From NCBI RefSeq assembly GCF_024345185.1, contig NZ_BROB01000021.1, forward strand, positions 1 to 45,712: 45,712 bases of DNA, given 5' to 3'. How positions within the stretch are numbered: position 1 is the stretch's first letter; every line of letters begins with the position of its first letter. The stretch comes from Levilactobacillus humaensis. GTDB taxonomy: Bacteria; Bacillota; Bacilli; Lactobacillales; Lactobacillaceae. Position numbers and translations under genes: made by a program. Shown here piece after piece: positions 1 to 8,344 of the stretch. The notes beneath the pieces are model-generated. The model was not told the DNA's origin and did not search any database. It saw nothing but the letters and a program-made list of their open reading frames with translations.

Positions 1-102
1 TTGGCGTACACCATTAGAGGTCTTCTGGGAACAGATGAGGTTCTAATAAGTGTTCGGATAATTCTTGCAATCTCCCACTTCAATTAATTAAGTCGGCTAA
101 TT

Positions 103-744
103 TTAGTACCAGCCGTTTGCTTGCCAGAATGACTTGGCAGCGGACCATGAACCGTAACGGGAGGTTACGTAGTTGTTGGCAACCTTTTCTTGGTTAGCAG
201 CAGAGTAATCCCCATTTAACAGCGACTTCGTCAATTGGTACTTACCGTAGTAATTCCCGTTTGAAGCCGTGTAAGAGCCGCCGGATTCCTTGTTGGCAAT
301 CCAAGACTTAGCGGATGAACTGTTACCAGAAGTTGACGTAGACGTCGTTGAAGCAGAGCTGGTCGTCCCAGTAGAAGTGGATTGACTGCTGTAGTTGCTA
401 GTGCCACTGTAGTTGGCAGAATTGTTTGTGTTAGTCGTGGTGGTAGAAGTCGTGGTTTGGCTAGGCGTTGAAGCTTGGCTGCTAGTCGTAGTCGTGCTGG
501 TTGAAGCTGCTGATGGCACAACCAGAGATTCACCCACGTAGATGACGTTAACATTCTTTAAGTTGTTAGCTTTTTCGATTGATGACACGCTGGAGTTGTA
601 TTGGTTAGCAATCTTGGAAACCGTGTCTCCGGACTTAACCGACACCCGGACGTCGGCGTTAGCGGAAGTGGTGCTGGCAAAGAACCCGGCACCTAAAACT
701 GCGGCAGTACCTAATGTAGAAACTAAAGCTTTTTTGATATTCAT
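103..744 (-). CDS. Apf-like secreted LysM protein (copy 1)
   Basis: Secreted cell-wall protein of 213 residues. A signal peptide covers residues 1-30 (KK, hydrophobic stretch, ending ANA). One LysM domain follows at about 32-76 (SGDTVSKIANQY core), which in this family binds peptidoglycan. A Ser/Thr-rich linker runs to about 145. The C-terminal 67 residues contain KESGG (Glu153) and end in FWQANGWY, as in lactobacillal aggregation-promoting factors and related lysozyme-fold proteins. The start is an ATG behind an AGGAGG. Family knowledge suggests a role in cell shape or wall turnover; muralytic activity is inferred. A close paralogue lies directly upstream (1371-1967), and the two were probably made by tandem duplication. 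The linkers differ most and the ends are nearly identical. Confidence 0.9.
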   Translation of the reverse strand: MNIKKALVSTLGTAAVLGAGFFASTTSANADVRVSVKSGDTVSKIANQYNSSVSSIEKANNLKNVNVIYVGESLVVPSAASTSTTTTSSQASTPSQTTTSTTTTNTNNSANYSGTSNYSSQSTSTGTTSSASTTSTSTSGNSSSAKSWIANKESGGSYTASNGNYYGKYQLTKSLLNGDYSAANQEKVANNYVTSRYGSWSAAKSFWQANGWY

Positions 745-1304
745 AAAATGAATGTCCTCCTTTGATTAGTGAAGCGGTCTGTGTCTCAATTACTTAACGA
801 GACCTATCATAACCTGTGGACGTTACACGGTGGTTGATACTGAGTTACACACTGGTTAAGAAAAATTGCCTTACATGACAAACCGTAACATGGTTAACCA
901 CACCGCAACATACGGGGGTATTCCGGGGCTTATGTTGCTGCGGTGTGACGGTTTGGCGAGAAAAAGTGGGGATCCGGCGGTCATCTTCGATGTTGTTTTC
1001 CGCAACATTCCGCGATCTTTCGCCAAAAAATTGGGAATTTTGGTGCTTTTTGACCATTTCGCAGAACGTTTCTTCCTAATATAGGTAAAAATCAGTGTGC
1101 CAAGTCAGTCCTGGCGAAAGAAAAATGGCCGCCATCCGGTCTTTTCAGGGATAAGCTTTCGCCAATCTATCAGGTACGTTAGCTACAAGATCACTTATCT
1201 CGAAAAGTTATTAGCGATGGCCCATTTTCACGCAACGTTCTGTGTTCAACTCTATTGGCTTTCAAAAAGCTATCCCATCTCTATCTATGGTATTTTCAGC
1301 GCAC
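745..1304. other. Gene-free, hairpin-rich spacer between the two Apf-like genes
   Basis: No convincing gene is seen. The part next to 744 is the leader of copy 1, with an AGGAGG and a candidate regulatory motif near 870-893. A 13-bp stem (900-912 with 931-946, 3-nt bulge) and an outer stem TTTGGCGA/TCGCCAAA (952-959 with 1019-1026) make the middle strongly foldable. Neither stem carries a T-run. Short open frames across the region have no ribosome site or protein-like composition. Confidence 0.5.
868..895 (-). promoter_or_regulatory. Candidate WalR-like or cell-wall regulatory motif upstream of Apf copy 1
   Basis: On the minus strand it reads TGTTACGGTTTGTCATGTAA. The same arrangement, TTACGG-N2-TGTCAT followed by TGTAA, lies upstream of copy 2. 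Hexamers of the TGTWAH type resemble WalR (YycF) half-sites, but they are spaced 10 bp apart rather than the canonical 11. The motif sits about 130 bp before the start codon. Conservation between the two paralogues is seen; the regulator is inferred. Confidence 0.35.
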
Positions 1305-1339
1305 CAAAAAAGCACAGCGGACCTGCATCCACTGTGCTT
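1305..1339 (-). terminator. Terminator of Apf copy 2
   Basis: The stem AAGCACAG/CTGTGCTT is followed on the minus strand by a T-run. It lies 30 bp past the stop codon of the 1371-1967 gene. Confidence 0.7.
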
Positions 1340-1370
1340 ACTTGAATTTAAACGTTAAATGAGCTGAGTT

Positions 1371-1967
1371 TTAGTACCAGCCGTTTGCTTGCCAGAATGA
1401 TTGGGCAGCAGACCATGAACCGTAACGGGAAGCAACGTAGCTGTTGGCAACCTTTTCTTGGTTAGCAGCAGAGTAGTCACCGTTCAAGTAAGAAGCACTC
1501 AATTGGTACTTCCCAACGTATTGACCGTTACGTGCTGAGTAAGAACCGCCAGATTCTTTACCAGCAATCCAAGCCTTGGCACTGGCTTCTGAACCAGACA
1601 CACCAGTAGAAGCAGACGTGTTGCTGCTAGTCGTGGTTTGTTGTTGGGTAGAAGTCGTGTTTTGCGTTTGGCTAGCGGTGTTGTAGTTTTGGCTAGCAAC
1701 GTTAGCTGAACTAGTCGAAGTCGTTTGCGTGCTGTTTGGCACGTTCAACTTTTGGCCAACAAAGATCAAGCTGCTGTTAGCCAGGCTGTTTGCCTTTTCG
1801 ATAGCATTTACAGATGAGTCATACTTGTTAGCTAATGACCAAACAGAATCCCCCTGCTTGACCGTAACCTTAACATCGGCATTTGCCGTGTCGCTAGTGG
1901 CGAAGAAACCGGCACCGACAACGGCAACCGTTCCAAGAGTCGTAACTAAAGCTTTTTTGATATTCAT
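1371..1967 (-). CDS. Apf-like secreted LysM protein (copy 2)
   Basis: 198-residue secreted protein with the same plan as copy 1: signal peptide to about residue 30 (ANA), LysM domain about 32-76, Ser/Thr/Gln linker, and a 67-residue C-terminal domain (Glu138 in KESGG, ending FWQANGWY). It begins with MNIKKALVTTLGT, nearly the same as copy 1, and sits behind AGGAGG. Its own terminator separates it from copy 1, so each gene is probably a single transcript. Tandem apf pairs are known in several lactobacilli, where the products are surface associated. Enzymatic activity is not shown by the sequence. Confidence 0.9.
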   Translation of the reverse strand: MNIKKALVTTLGTVAVVGAGFFATSDTANADVKVTVKQGDSVWSLANKYDSSVNAIEKANSLANSSLIFVGQKLNVPNSTQTTSTSSANVASQNYNTASQTQNTTSTQQQTTTSSNTSASTGVSGSEASAKAWIAGKESGGSYSARNGQYVGKYQLSASYLNGDYSAANQEKVANSYVASRYGSWSAAQSFWQANGWY

Positions 1968-2061
1968 AATAAATGAATGTCCTCCTTTGTTTGCTTAACG
2001 GCTATTAGAATAACTGATGGTTATGTCAGTGAGATTGGTGTTAGGTTACACCAGCGTTAAG

Positions 2062-2094
2062 AAAAATATTACAGTATGACATTCCGTAATATTT
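2062..2094 (-). promoter_or_regulatory. Copy of the Apf upstream motif
   Basis: Minus strand: TATTACGGAATGTCAT, then TGTAAT. It matches the element upstream of the first Apf gene and lies about 100-125 bp before this start codon. It is a candidate binding site for a shared cell-envelope regulator (WalR-like half-sites, imperfect spacing). Confidence 0.35.
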
Positions 2095-2099
2095 GTTAC

Positions 2100-2595
2100 T
2101 CTGTTGTCACATAAACCGCTTTAATCGCCCAATTTTTACCCATTTTAGCCAAAAAGGTCCCCTTTTTCCCGTGTCTTTTGCACCGAAAAATCGAAAAAAA
2201 TTGTCATTTTTCATGATAATTTGATGAAATTCTGACTCTTTCGCGCCAATTTCACTCAAAATCACTCAAATTTCACGTTCAATCACCCCTATTTTTGTCA
2301 AAATTAGGGGGGCGGAGCCCTCGTTTTTTTATAAAATTGCTTGTTTTTAAGCCGTCATCCCCAAAATAAGCCCTCCGCAACAAACTCCGAACAGCGACTC
2401 ACCCATTCATTGGGATGTTAACTTCTAGCGGTTATTAATATAGTAGAAAACCGATCCATTTGGGGACAATATCACTTAGAAAACGGCTATCCTGTCGACA
2501 TCTAGCAACAATTTCCATTAACCCTCTCGGCATGTTGACTACAAACCTCATCCCAACCATCGGCTACCGCTACACTATTTCATGGCAACCCACGA
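2100..2595. other. Gene-free AT-rich spacer
   Basis: About 500 bp without a credible gene. It contains T- and A-runs, short TCACTCAAA-like reiterations near 2250-2285, and a small GGGC/GCCC stem with a T-run near 2311-2331. The only sizeable open frame (2460-2645) runs into the structured repeat and has no ribosome site. Confidence 0.5.
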
Positions 2596-2600
2596 CCGTA

Positions 2601-2787
2601 GCCGGAGGAGGCCAAGGGTGGAGCCAGCCGTGGCGGTGGTGTTAGACCGAGTGGGCTTCTCGGCCTTACATCACGGGCGACTTTGAAGACCCGCGTTTCT
2701 TAGCGGGGCTTCAAATCGAGCGAGAAGCCTGGTCCCCAGGCTGAAGCGTCCCCACAGCAGGCGTAACCCCTGGCAGCCGCAGGCGGC
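2601..2787 (+). repeat. Structured interspersed repeat, copy A
   Basis: About 187 bp and one of five related elements in this window. It starts GCCGGAGGAGGCC and ends CCGCAGGCGGC. Its ends pair with each other, and inside are the hairpins GTGGTGT/ACATCAC with CCGAG/CTCGG, TTTGAAG/CTTCAAA with CCCGC/GCGGG, and AGCCTGG/CCAGGCT. It lies between adhE and the Apf pair, in antisense orientation to both. No open frame is conserved among all copies. It could be a structured RNA or a palindromic mobile element; a match to a named family is not claimed. Confidence 0.8.
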
Positions 2788-2824
2788 CCTTTTGGGCCTA
2801 TTTCCAAATCAAAAGGAAAGCATA

Positions 2825-2856
2825 GAAAAAGGCGGTACCCTCGCTGGAGTACCGCC
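2825..2856 (-). terminator. adhE terminator
   Basis: The stem GGCGGTAC/GTACCGCC is followed on the minus strand by TTTTTC, 10 bp past the adhE stop codon. Confidence 0.85.
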
Positions 2857-2865
2857 CGGTGTTGC

Positions 2866-5484
2866 CTATTCTTCGACGTTCTTGCCGTCGTATTCATCAA
2901 TCATAATTTGCTTCAGTTCAGACACGAGTGGTTCCCGTGGGTTGGCCGTCGTACATTGGTCCTGGAAGGCCAATTCAGCTAATTTGTCCACGGTCCGGTC
3001 GAAGTGTGCCTTGTCCACGCCGTTAGCCTTCAAGCTCAAGGTCACGTCAACTGAGTGTGCCAAGTCAATGACTTTGGCGACGAGGGCTTCCTTCAATTCT
3101 TCCTTAGTCGTCCCAGCTAACCCGAGGTAACGAGCAATCTGAGCGTAGTCTTCATCGGCTCTGAAGGTTTCGTACTTAGGCCACATTGCCAGCTTCGTTG
3201 GTTCCTGGAAGTTGTACCGGATAACGTGTGGCAAAGTGATAGCGATAGCCAAACCATGAGGTAAGCCGAATTCCCCACCTAATTTGTGGGCAATCGAGTG
3301 GTCAACCCCGAGGAAGGCGTTGGCAAAGGCCATCCCGGCTAACGTTGAGGCATTGTGCATTTCCTCTTTGGCCGTGACATCCCCATTGTAGGAAGCCGTC
3401 AGATTTTCCATCACCAACTTGATGGCTTGCAGCGACCATGGTCGCGTGTAATCGGAAGCCATGGCGGAAACGTAGGATTCGATGGCGTGGGTTAACACGT
3501 CTAATCCGGAGTAAGCCACCGTCTTCTTGGGCACCGTTTGGATAAACTGTGAATCCACAATGGCCACGTCAGGCGTCAAAGCATAGTCGGCCAGTGGGTA
3601 CTTCACGTGCGTCTTGGAATCGGTAATGACGGAGAATGGCGTCACTTCTGAACCAGTCCCAGACGTCGTTGGAATGGCCACGAATTGGGCCTTGTGTGGC
3701 TTGTGGAACTTGTAAGTCCGCTTCCGAATGTCCAAGAACTTCTGCTTAGCCCCGAAGAAGCTAGCGTTAGGGTCTTCGTAGAATAACCACATGTTCTTAG
3801 CGGCATCGATTGGTGACCCCCCACCTAAGGCGATAATGGTATCTGGCTTAAAGGTCCGCATCTGCGCAACCCCACGTTCAACCGTATCGGTGGTTGGGTC
3901 GGGTTCCACGTCAGAGAACAGGGAGTATTCGATCCCATTTGGTTGACGCTTCAATTCATTTAAGACGGTGTCGATGTAACCCAGTTCAACCATTGATGGG
4001 CTGGTAACCAGGAAGACCCGCTTGATGCCAGGCATGTCGTCGAGGTAACGAACGGACGTCTTTTCAAAGTAAACGCGAGGTAATTTAATCCACTGCATGT
4101 TATTTCGCCGCTTTGCAATAGTTTTGATGTTCAACAGGTCAAATGAGGAAACGTTATGAGATACGGAGTTCTTACCCCATGAACCGGTTCCCAACGTCAA
4201 TGAAGGAATCATTTCATTATAGAGGTTTCCAATCCCACCGATAGCGGAAGGCGTGTTGACGAGGACCCGGCTGGCCTTCATCTTAATCCCAAATTCCGTG
4301 GCGAGCTCGTCGTTGGTCGTGTGGATACCAGCCGTGTGACCCAACCCACCGAAGTGAAGGAGGTCATCACAGATTTGGAAGGCATCCGCTTTGTCTTTCG
4401 CCTTGTAAACGGAAATCACTGGCGATAACTTTTCTTGAGAGAGTGGGAACTTAGGTCCGACACCCTTCAATTCAGCTGCCAAGACCTTGGTGTTAGCGGG
4501 AACTTCAATCCCAGCCAATGCCGCAATCTTAACCGCAGCCATCCCGGCGATTGGGCCCTTGACGCCACCCTCTGGTCGGAACATCGCATCAGCCAGAGCC
4601 TTTTCGTCGGCCTTCTTAATGAAGAAGACACCACGATCTTGCATCTCTTGTTTAACAGTGGCATAGATTTCTTGGTCAATGACGGCACTGTTTTCAGAAG
4701 CACAGACCATCCCGTTATCAAACGTCTTGGAAAGCACGATGTCATAGACGGCCCGCTTGATCTTCGCCGTTTTTTCAATGTAAGCTGGACCATTACCAGG
4801 ACCAACCCCTAAGGCTGGCTTCCCAGTCGAGTAAGCCGCTTTAACCATGCCGGGACCACCGGTGGCCAAGACACTGGCAACCATTGGGTGATTCATCAGT
4901 GCCGTCGTGGCATCCAGACTAGGCTTATCGATCCACTGGATCACGCCTTCTGGCGCACCGGCAGCGATCGCAGCATCGCGAACAACCTTAGCAGCCATCA
5001 CGGAAGACTTCTGGGCCTGTGGGTGAAAGGCAAAGATGATGGGGTTCCGGGTCTTCACGGCAATCAATGACTTGAAGAGCGTCGTTGACGTTGGGTTCGT
5101 TACAGGCGTAACCCCGGCCAAAATCCCTAAAGGTTCGGCAACGGTAATCAATTGACGTTCACGGTCATCCTTGATGATGCCGACGGTCTTGTCATGCTTG
5201 ATTGAATGCCAAATTTCTTCGGTAGCAAACATGTTCTTAATGGCCTTGTCTTCCATGACCCCACGGCCAGTTTCTTCGAAGGCCGCCTTGGCCAACGTCA
5301 TGTTTTGGTCGAGACCGGCAATCGCCATCTGGTGGACGATGTGGTCGACCTTTTCTTGCGTAAAGTCGTCCATGGCACACAGGGCGTCGTGGGCTTTAGC
5401 CGTTAACCGGTCGATCATCTGGTCAACGGTTTCGGTTTTTTCAGTTGATTTTAATTTTGGATTTTCTTTCACGTTCTTTAACAT
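2866..5484 (-). CDS. adhE: Bifunctional acetaldehyde-CoA/alcohol dehydrogenase
   Basis: 872 residues, the usual AdhE length. It reduces acetyl-CoA to acetaldehyde and then ethanol, reoxidising two NADH, which is the main electron sink when heterofermenters use hexoses. The N-terminal aldehyde dehydrogenase half has the catalytic Cys261 in GMVCASENS. The C-terminal iron-dependent alcohol dehydrogenase half has the GGGSPIDAAKN cofactor motif and the metal-binding motifs HAIESYVS and DHSIAHKLGGEFGLPHG. The ATG follows a GGAGG. It is a single-gene unit with its own terminator. A candidate Rex box and a cre-like site lie upstream, fitting NADH and carbon control. Confidence 0.97.
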   Translation of the reverse strand: MLKNVKENPKLKSTEKTETVDQMIDRLTAKAHDALCAMDDFTQEKVDHIVHQMAIAGLDQNMTLAKAAFEETGRGVMEDKAIKNMFATEEIWHSIKHDKTVGIIKDDRERQLITVAEPLGILAGVTPVTNPTSTTLFKSLIAVKTRNPIIFAFHPQAQKSSVMAAKVVRDAAIAAGAPEGVIQWIDKPSLDATTALMNHPMVASVLATGGPGMVKAAYSTGKPALGVGPGNGPAYIEKTAKIKRAVYDIVLSKTFDNGMVCASENSAVIDQEIYATVKQEMQDRGVFFIKKADEKALADAMFRPEGGVKGPIAGMAAVKIAALAGIEVPANTKVLAAELKGVGPKFPLSQEKLSPVISVYKAKDKADAFQICDDLLHFGGLGHTAGIHTTNDELATEFGIKMKASRVLVNTPSAIGGIGNLYNEMIPSLTLGTGSWGKNSVSHNVSSFDLLNIKTIAKRRNNMQWIKLPRVYFEKTSVRYLDDMPGIKRVFLVTSPSMVELGYIDTVLNELKRQPNGIEYSLFSDVEPDPTTDTVERGVAQMRTFKPDTIIALGGGSPIDAAKNMWLFYEDPNASFFGAKQKFLDIRKRTYKFHKPHKAQFVAIPTTSGTGSEVTPFSVITDSKTHVKYPLADYALTPDVAIVDSQFIQTVPKKTVAYSGLDVLTHAIESYVSAMASDYTRPWSLQAIKLVMENLTASYNGDVTAKEEMHNASTLAGMAFANAFLGVDHSIAHKLGGEFGLPHGLAIAITLPHVIRYNFQEPTKLAMWPKYETFRADEDYAQIARYLGLAGTTKEELKEALVAKVIDLAHSVDVTLSLKANGVDKAHFDRTVDKLAELAFQDQCTTANPREPLVSELKQIMIDEYDGKNVEE

Positions 5485-5535
5485 GCTTATGCCTCCGTTT
5501 TTGAAAACAGTCTTGTTAAGTTCTTCACGAGTTAT

Positions 5536-5563
5536 ATCTTAGCACGTCTCAAAAATTCTGCAA
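5536..5563 (-). promoter_or_regulatory. Candidate adhE promoter
   Basis: Minus-strand TTGCAG, 16-bp spacer, TAAGAT, about 50 bp before the adhE start codon. The elements are moderate matches to the housekeeping consensus. Confidence 0.45.
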
Positions 5564-5642
5564 GACCATATGTTAAAAAAATCACAAAAAAGTTTTGGAA
5601 CTTATCAAACGTTGATTTATCAAGATCCGCCTCACAAGCACA

Positions 5643-5656
5643 TGTAAGCGCATACA
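5643..5656. promoter_or_regulatory. cre-like (CcpA) site upstream of adhE
   Basis: TGTAAGCGCATACA matches the cre consensus TGWNANCGNTNWCA except at one position. It lies about 100 bp upstream of the candidate adhE -10, and could also serve the divergent gene at 5874. Confidence 0.5.
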
Positions 5657-5687
5657 TATAAACCATCTCATCTGATTAATTTTATTT

Positions 5688-5705
5688 GTGTGAATGTCAT
5701 CACTT
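5688..5705. promoter_or_regulatory. Candidate Rex box
   Basis: GTGTGA-N6-TCACTT fits the Rex operator form TTGTGA-N6-TCACAA with changes only at the outer bases. Rex senses the NADH/NAD+ ratio and commonly represses adhE in Firmicutes. The distance to the candidate promoter (about 125 bp) is long, so the assignment is inference. Confidence 0.4.
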
Positions 5706-5873
5706 TCAGGCTGTTACATTTTCACATGCTGTTTCGTTTCTTTTCAATAGCCTTGGCGTGGCTTCATTTTTTCTAAGATATTTCAGTGATCCCCCTAATT
5801 CTTCAAATATTCCGAGAGACTCTATGCTAAAGTAAAGATATCAAAACAATTTTAGGGGAGAAGGATTGATCCC

Positions 5874-7667
5874 ATGCGACCTTGGGCCTTTTGGCGGGAA
5901 GCCACCCACCACTTTTTCAATCACTGGGGCAGCTATGTCACCCTGGTCTTCATGACAAATGTTGTCGTGAGTTATCTCGCTGTTCCAGCCTTTACCTGGC
6001 TGACGGCCGAGCTCATGCGCTGGCAACACGTGCCATATATTTCTTATACCAATATCGGATCACTCGTCATTAGTCACCCACTGGCCCTCGTTGGCCTGGC
6101 TTTGATTCTACTGGCGATTATCACGCTGGTTTACTGGCAATTTGCCTACCTGCTACTCGGGGTCACCAACATTCGCCATGGGCGGCCACAGAGCTCCCTA
6201 GCGGTCTTAGGCGACACCGTCCGCAGCATTGCCGGCGCCTCACCCAGCACCTTTCTTTTCTTTATTGGCTACTTCATCGTGATTATTCCCTTTGGAAGTG
6301 AACTCTTCTCGACACCCCTCCTCAGCAAAGCCAAGATCCCGGCATTTATTGTCAGTTATCTCATGGAAAAGCCGATCATGGCCGTGGCCTTAGGACTCTT
6401 CTATGTTGGGGCCGCCTACCTCGGCATTCGCCTGATCAGCGTGTTGCCTTTGATGATTCTCGACCAGCAGCACAGCCGTCAGGCCATCCGGCTAAGTTGG
6501 CAACGCACTCGCGGCCACTTCTGGACCTATCTTAGCCGCATCCTGATTACCTTAGTGTTAGTGACCGCCACCGTCTGGGTCATCTATGCCGCGATCTATC
6601 TCGCCCAGTTGGGGGCTGACCGTACACACTTCGGGCTAGCTGCGGCCACGATTAACCTGCTCATCATGGAAATTATCACGGAGTTTATTGTCTGCTATAG
6701 CACGGTGATCTTCATGATGGTGATTCTCAGTAGCCATGAGGGTCAGCGTCTGACGCCCACGACCCTCCTGCGGTTCCACGAGCCCGCCAAAACCAAGCTG
6801 CGGACGCGACTGCTCATTACGGGTGGGGTCATCTTCATTTCCGGCTTACTGGTAACCTTCAACCTGGTTTACCTCAACGGCTTTGCCATGAGTCGTCCCC
6901 TGACGATTGCCCACCGGGGAGTCGACCATGGCAACGGGGTTCAGAACACCATTCCCGCCATGGTCAAGACCAGTCGGGAACATCCCGATTACGTCGAAAT
7001 GGATATTCGCGAAACCAAGGATCATCAGTTTGTGGTCATGCATGACGGTAATCTCAAGGCCTTAGCCGGCTTAAACCGCAACGTTTCCAAGATGACGTTG
7101 AAACAACTCACCGCAGTGACCGTCACCGAGAATGGCTACCAGGCGAAGATTCCCAGCTTCGAGGCCTACCTCAATTCAGCGATCAAGCACAAACAAAAAC
7201 TCCTGATTGAGATCAAAACCAGTCGCCGGGACTCCAAGAATTTGCCGGCACTGTTCTATCGCCAATTTGGGCAACGAATCATGGCCAATCATGATGAGGT
7301 CCATACGTTGAGCTACGGGGTCATGAATACCTTGAAGACGGACTATCCGAAACTCTTCGTTAGCTACATCATGCCATATAACCTTACCTTCCCCCACACC
7401 AAGGCCAACGCCTACACGATGGAGTCAACGACACTGAACGACACCTTCATCGATCAGGCTGAGAAGCTTCATAAGCGCGTCTACGCCTGGGATATCGACG
7501 ATGTCACCCAGACGGACCAGATGATGTTCTTAGGCGTCAACGGCGTCATTACCAATAACCTCAGTACCATTCAACAGGAAATCAAAGACAATACGGATCA
7601 CCCGAGCTACGCCAACCTCTTGTTAACCTTCATGAACGACTTATCCTTAGAGTCACAGACCCAATAG
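5874..7667 (+). CDS. Membrane-anchored glycerophosphodiester phosphodiesterase
   Basis: 597 residues. The first ~340 residues form a multi-span membrane domain with about seven to eight hydrophobic segments, of the type fused to GDPD in Firmicutes. The C-terminal ~250 residues are a GDPD TIM barrel: His347 in IAHRG, QNTIPA, EMDIRETKD and the second catalytic His in VMHD. The family hydrolyses glycerophosphodiesters to glycerol 3-phosphate and an alcohol. With the catalytic domain following the last span, lipid head groups or lipoteichoic-acid-like polymers are plausible substrates, but this is inferred. The ATG follows GGGGAGAAGG. It is monocistronic, with a shared terminator after it. Confidence 0.9.
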   Translation: MRPWAFWREATHHFFNHWGSYVTLVFMTNVVVSYLAVPAFTWLTAELMRWQHVPYISYTNIGSLVISHPLALVGLALILLAIITLVYWQFAYLLLGVTNIRHGRPQSSLAVLGDTVRSIAGASPSTFLFFIGYFIVIIPFGSELFSTPLLSKAKIPAFIVSYLMEKPIMAVALGLFYVGAAYLGIRLISVLPLMILDQQHSRQAIRLSWQRTRGHFWTYLSRILITLVLVTATVWVIYAAIYLAQLGADRTHFGLAAATINLLIMEIITEFIVCYSTVIFMMVILSSHEGQRLTPTTLLRFHEPAKTKLRTRLLITGGVIFISGLLVTFNLVYLNGFAMSRPLTIAHRGVDHGNGVQNTIPAMVKTSREHPDYVEMDIRETKDHQFVVMHDGNLKALAGLNRNVSKMTLKQLTAVTVTENGYQAKIPSFEAYLNSAIKHKQKLLIEIKTSRRDSKNLPALFYRQFGQRIMANHDEVHTLSYGVMNTLKTDYPKLFVSYIMPYNLTFPHTKANAYTMESTTLNDTFIDQAEKLHKRVYAWDIDDVTQTDQMMFLGVNGVITNNLSTIQQEIKDNTDHPSYANLLLTFMNDLSLESQTQ

Positions 7668-7674
7668 TCAAAGA

Positions 7675-7718
7675 AAGGCACCGCAACGATTCCCAGTGGG
7701 AAAAGTCGCGGTGCCTTT
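7675..7718. terminator. Bidirectional terminator
   Basis: AAAGGCACCGC pairs with GCGGTGCCTTT. It lies between the convergent GDPD and DUF1836 genes and can serve both. Confidence 0.85.
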
Positions 7719-7728
7719 GTGTGATCAC

Positions 7729-8253
7729 TTATTTCTTTTCAATTTTACGAATTGGTCGTTTGATGAGGTGCAGGAGCTTCTCGGACTGAAGTCGGGAAAC
7801 AACGGCATCGATGGCCACCTGCATCAGCTTCTCATTTAAATCCTTGGCGGCCGGCTGAACCTGTTCTTCACCCAAATGGTGTAGACGATCTTCCAACTGG
7901 CTAATGAAGTTGTCATAAGCCTGCTTCGGATAGTCCCCCGCCGTAATCTGGTCGATGCCAGAACGGACCGTGTCCGTCTGGAACATTGGCTTTAGGAGAC
8001 TAATCATCAAGATATCCGTGAGTTGCATGGTCTGATACTTCTTCTTGACCGGAGCCAAGATCACGTGGTGTTTAACATAGTTGTTAATCATCGCTGGGGT
8101 AATGGTATCAATACCCAAGGGTCCGAGAATATCGTTAATTAACGCTGTTACCTGGTCCATGTAAAGGTCAAACTTAGGGAGATCGTCCCATCGTGGCAGT
8201 TTAACGCCGTGCATCTGGTGTTCCCACCGCGTGTATTGATTGAAGTCAGCCAT
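7729..8253 (-). CDS. DUF1836 family protein
   Basis: 174 residues, soluble. It resembles the DUF1836 family of Firmicutes: an N-terminal helical region with a possible helix-turn-helix (ITPAMINNYVKHHVI) followed by KKYQTMQLTDILMISLLK. No catalytic motif is seen. The family function is unknown; a DNA-binding role is only suggested by the resemblance to MerR-like recognition helices. The ATG lies 12-15 bp after a weak GGAAAG-type site. It is a single gene that shares the terminator at 7675-7718. Confidence 0.75.
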   Translation of the reverse strand: MADFNQYTRWEHQMHGVKLPRWDDLPKFDLYMDQVTALINDILGPLGIDTITPAMINNYVKHHVILAPVKKKYQTMQLTDILMISLLKPMFQTDTVRSGIDQITAGDYPKQAYDNFISQLEDRLHHLGEEQVQPAAKDLNEKLMQVAIDAVVSRLQSEKLLHLIKRPIRKIEKK

Positions 8254-8344
8254 GTCTCTTTCCTACCCTTCCGGTTCTTACAGGCAATTATAACATATTA
8301 CCTAGTTTTAATGACTAGATAAGCATTAATTGTTTGGTTTTCAG

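Noticed and set aside
1097-1345. 82-codon frame on the plus strand
   Set aside because: No ribosome site, runs through the terminator of Apf copy 2, no protein-like features.
5605-5618. TTGATTTATCAA as an Flp/FNR box upstream of adhE
   Set aside because: The half-sites are separated by 2 bp rather than 4, so it does not fit the FNR-type operator.
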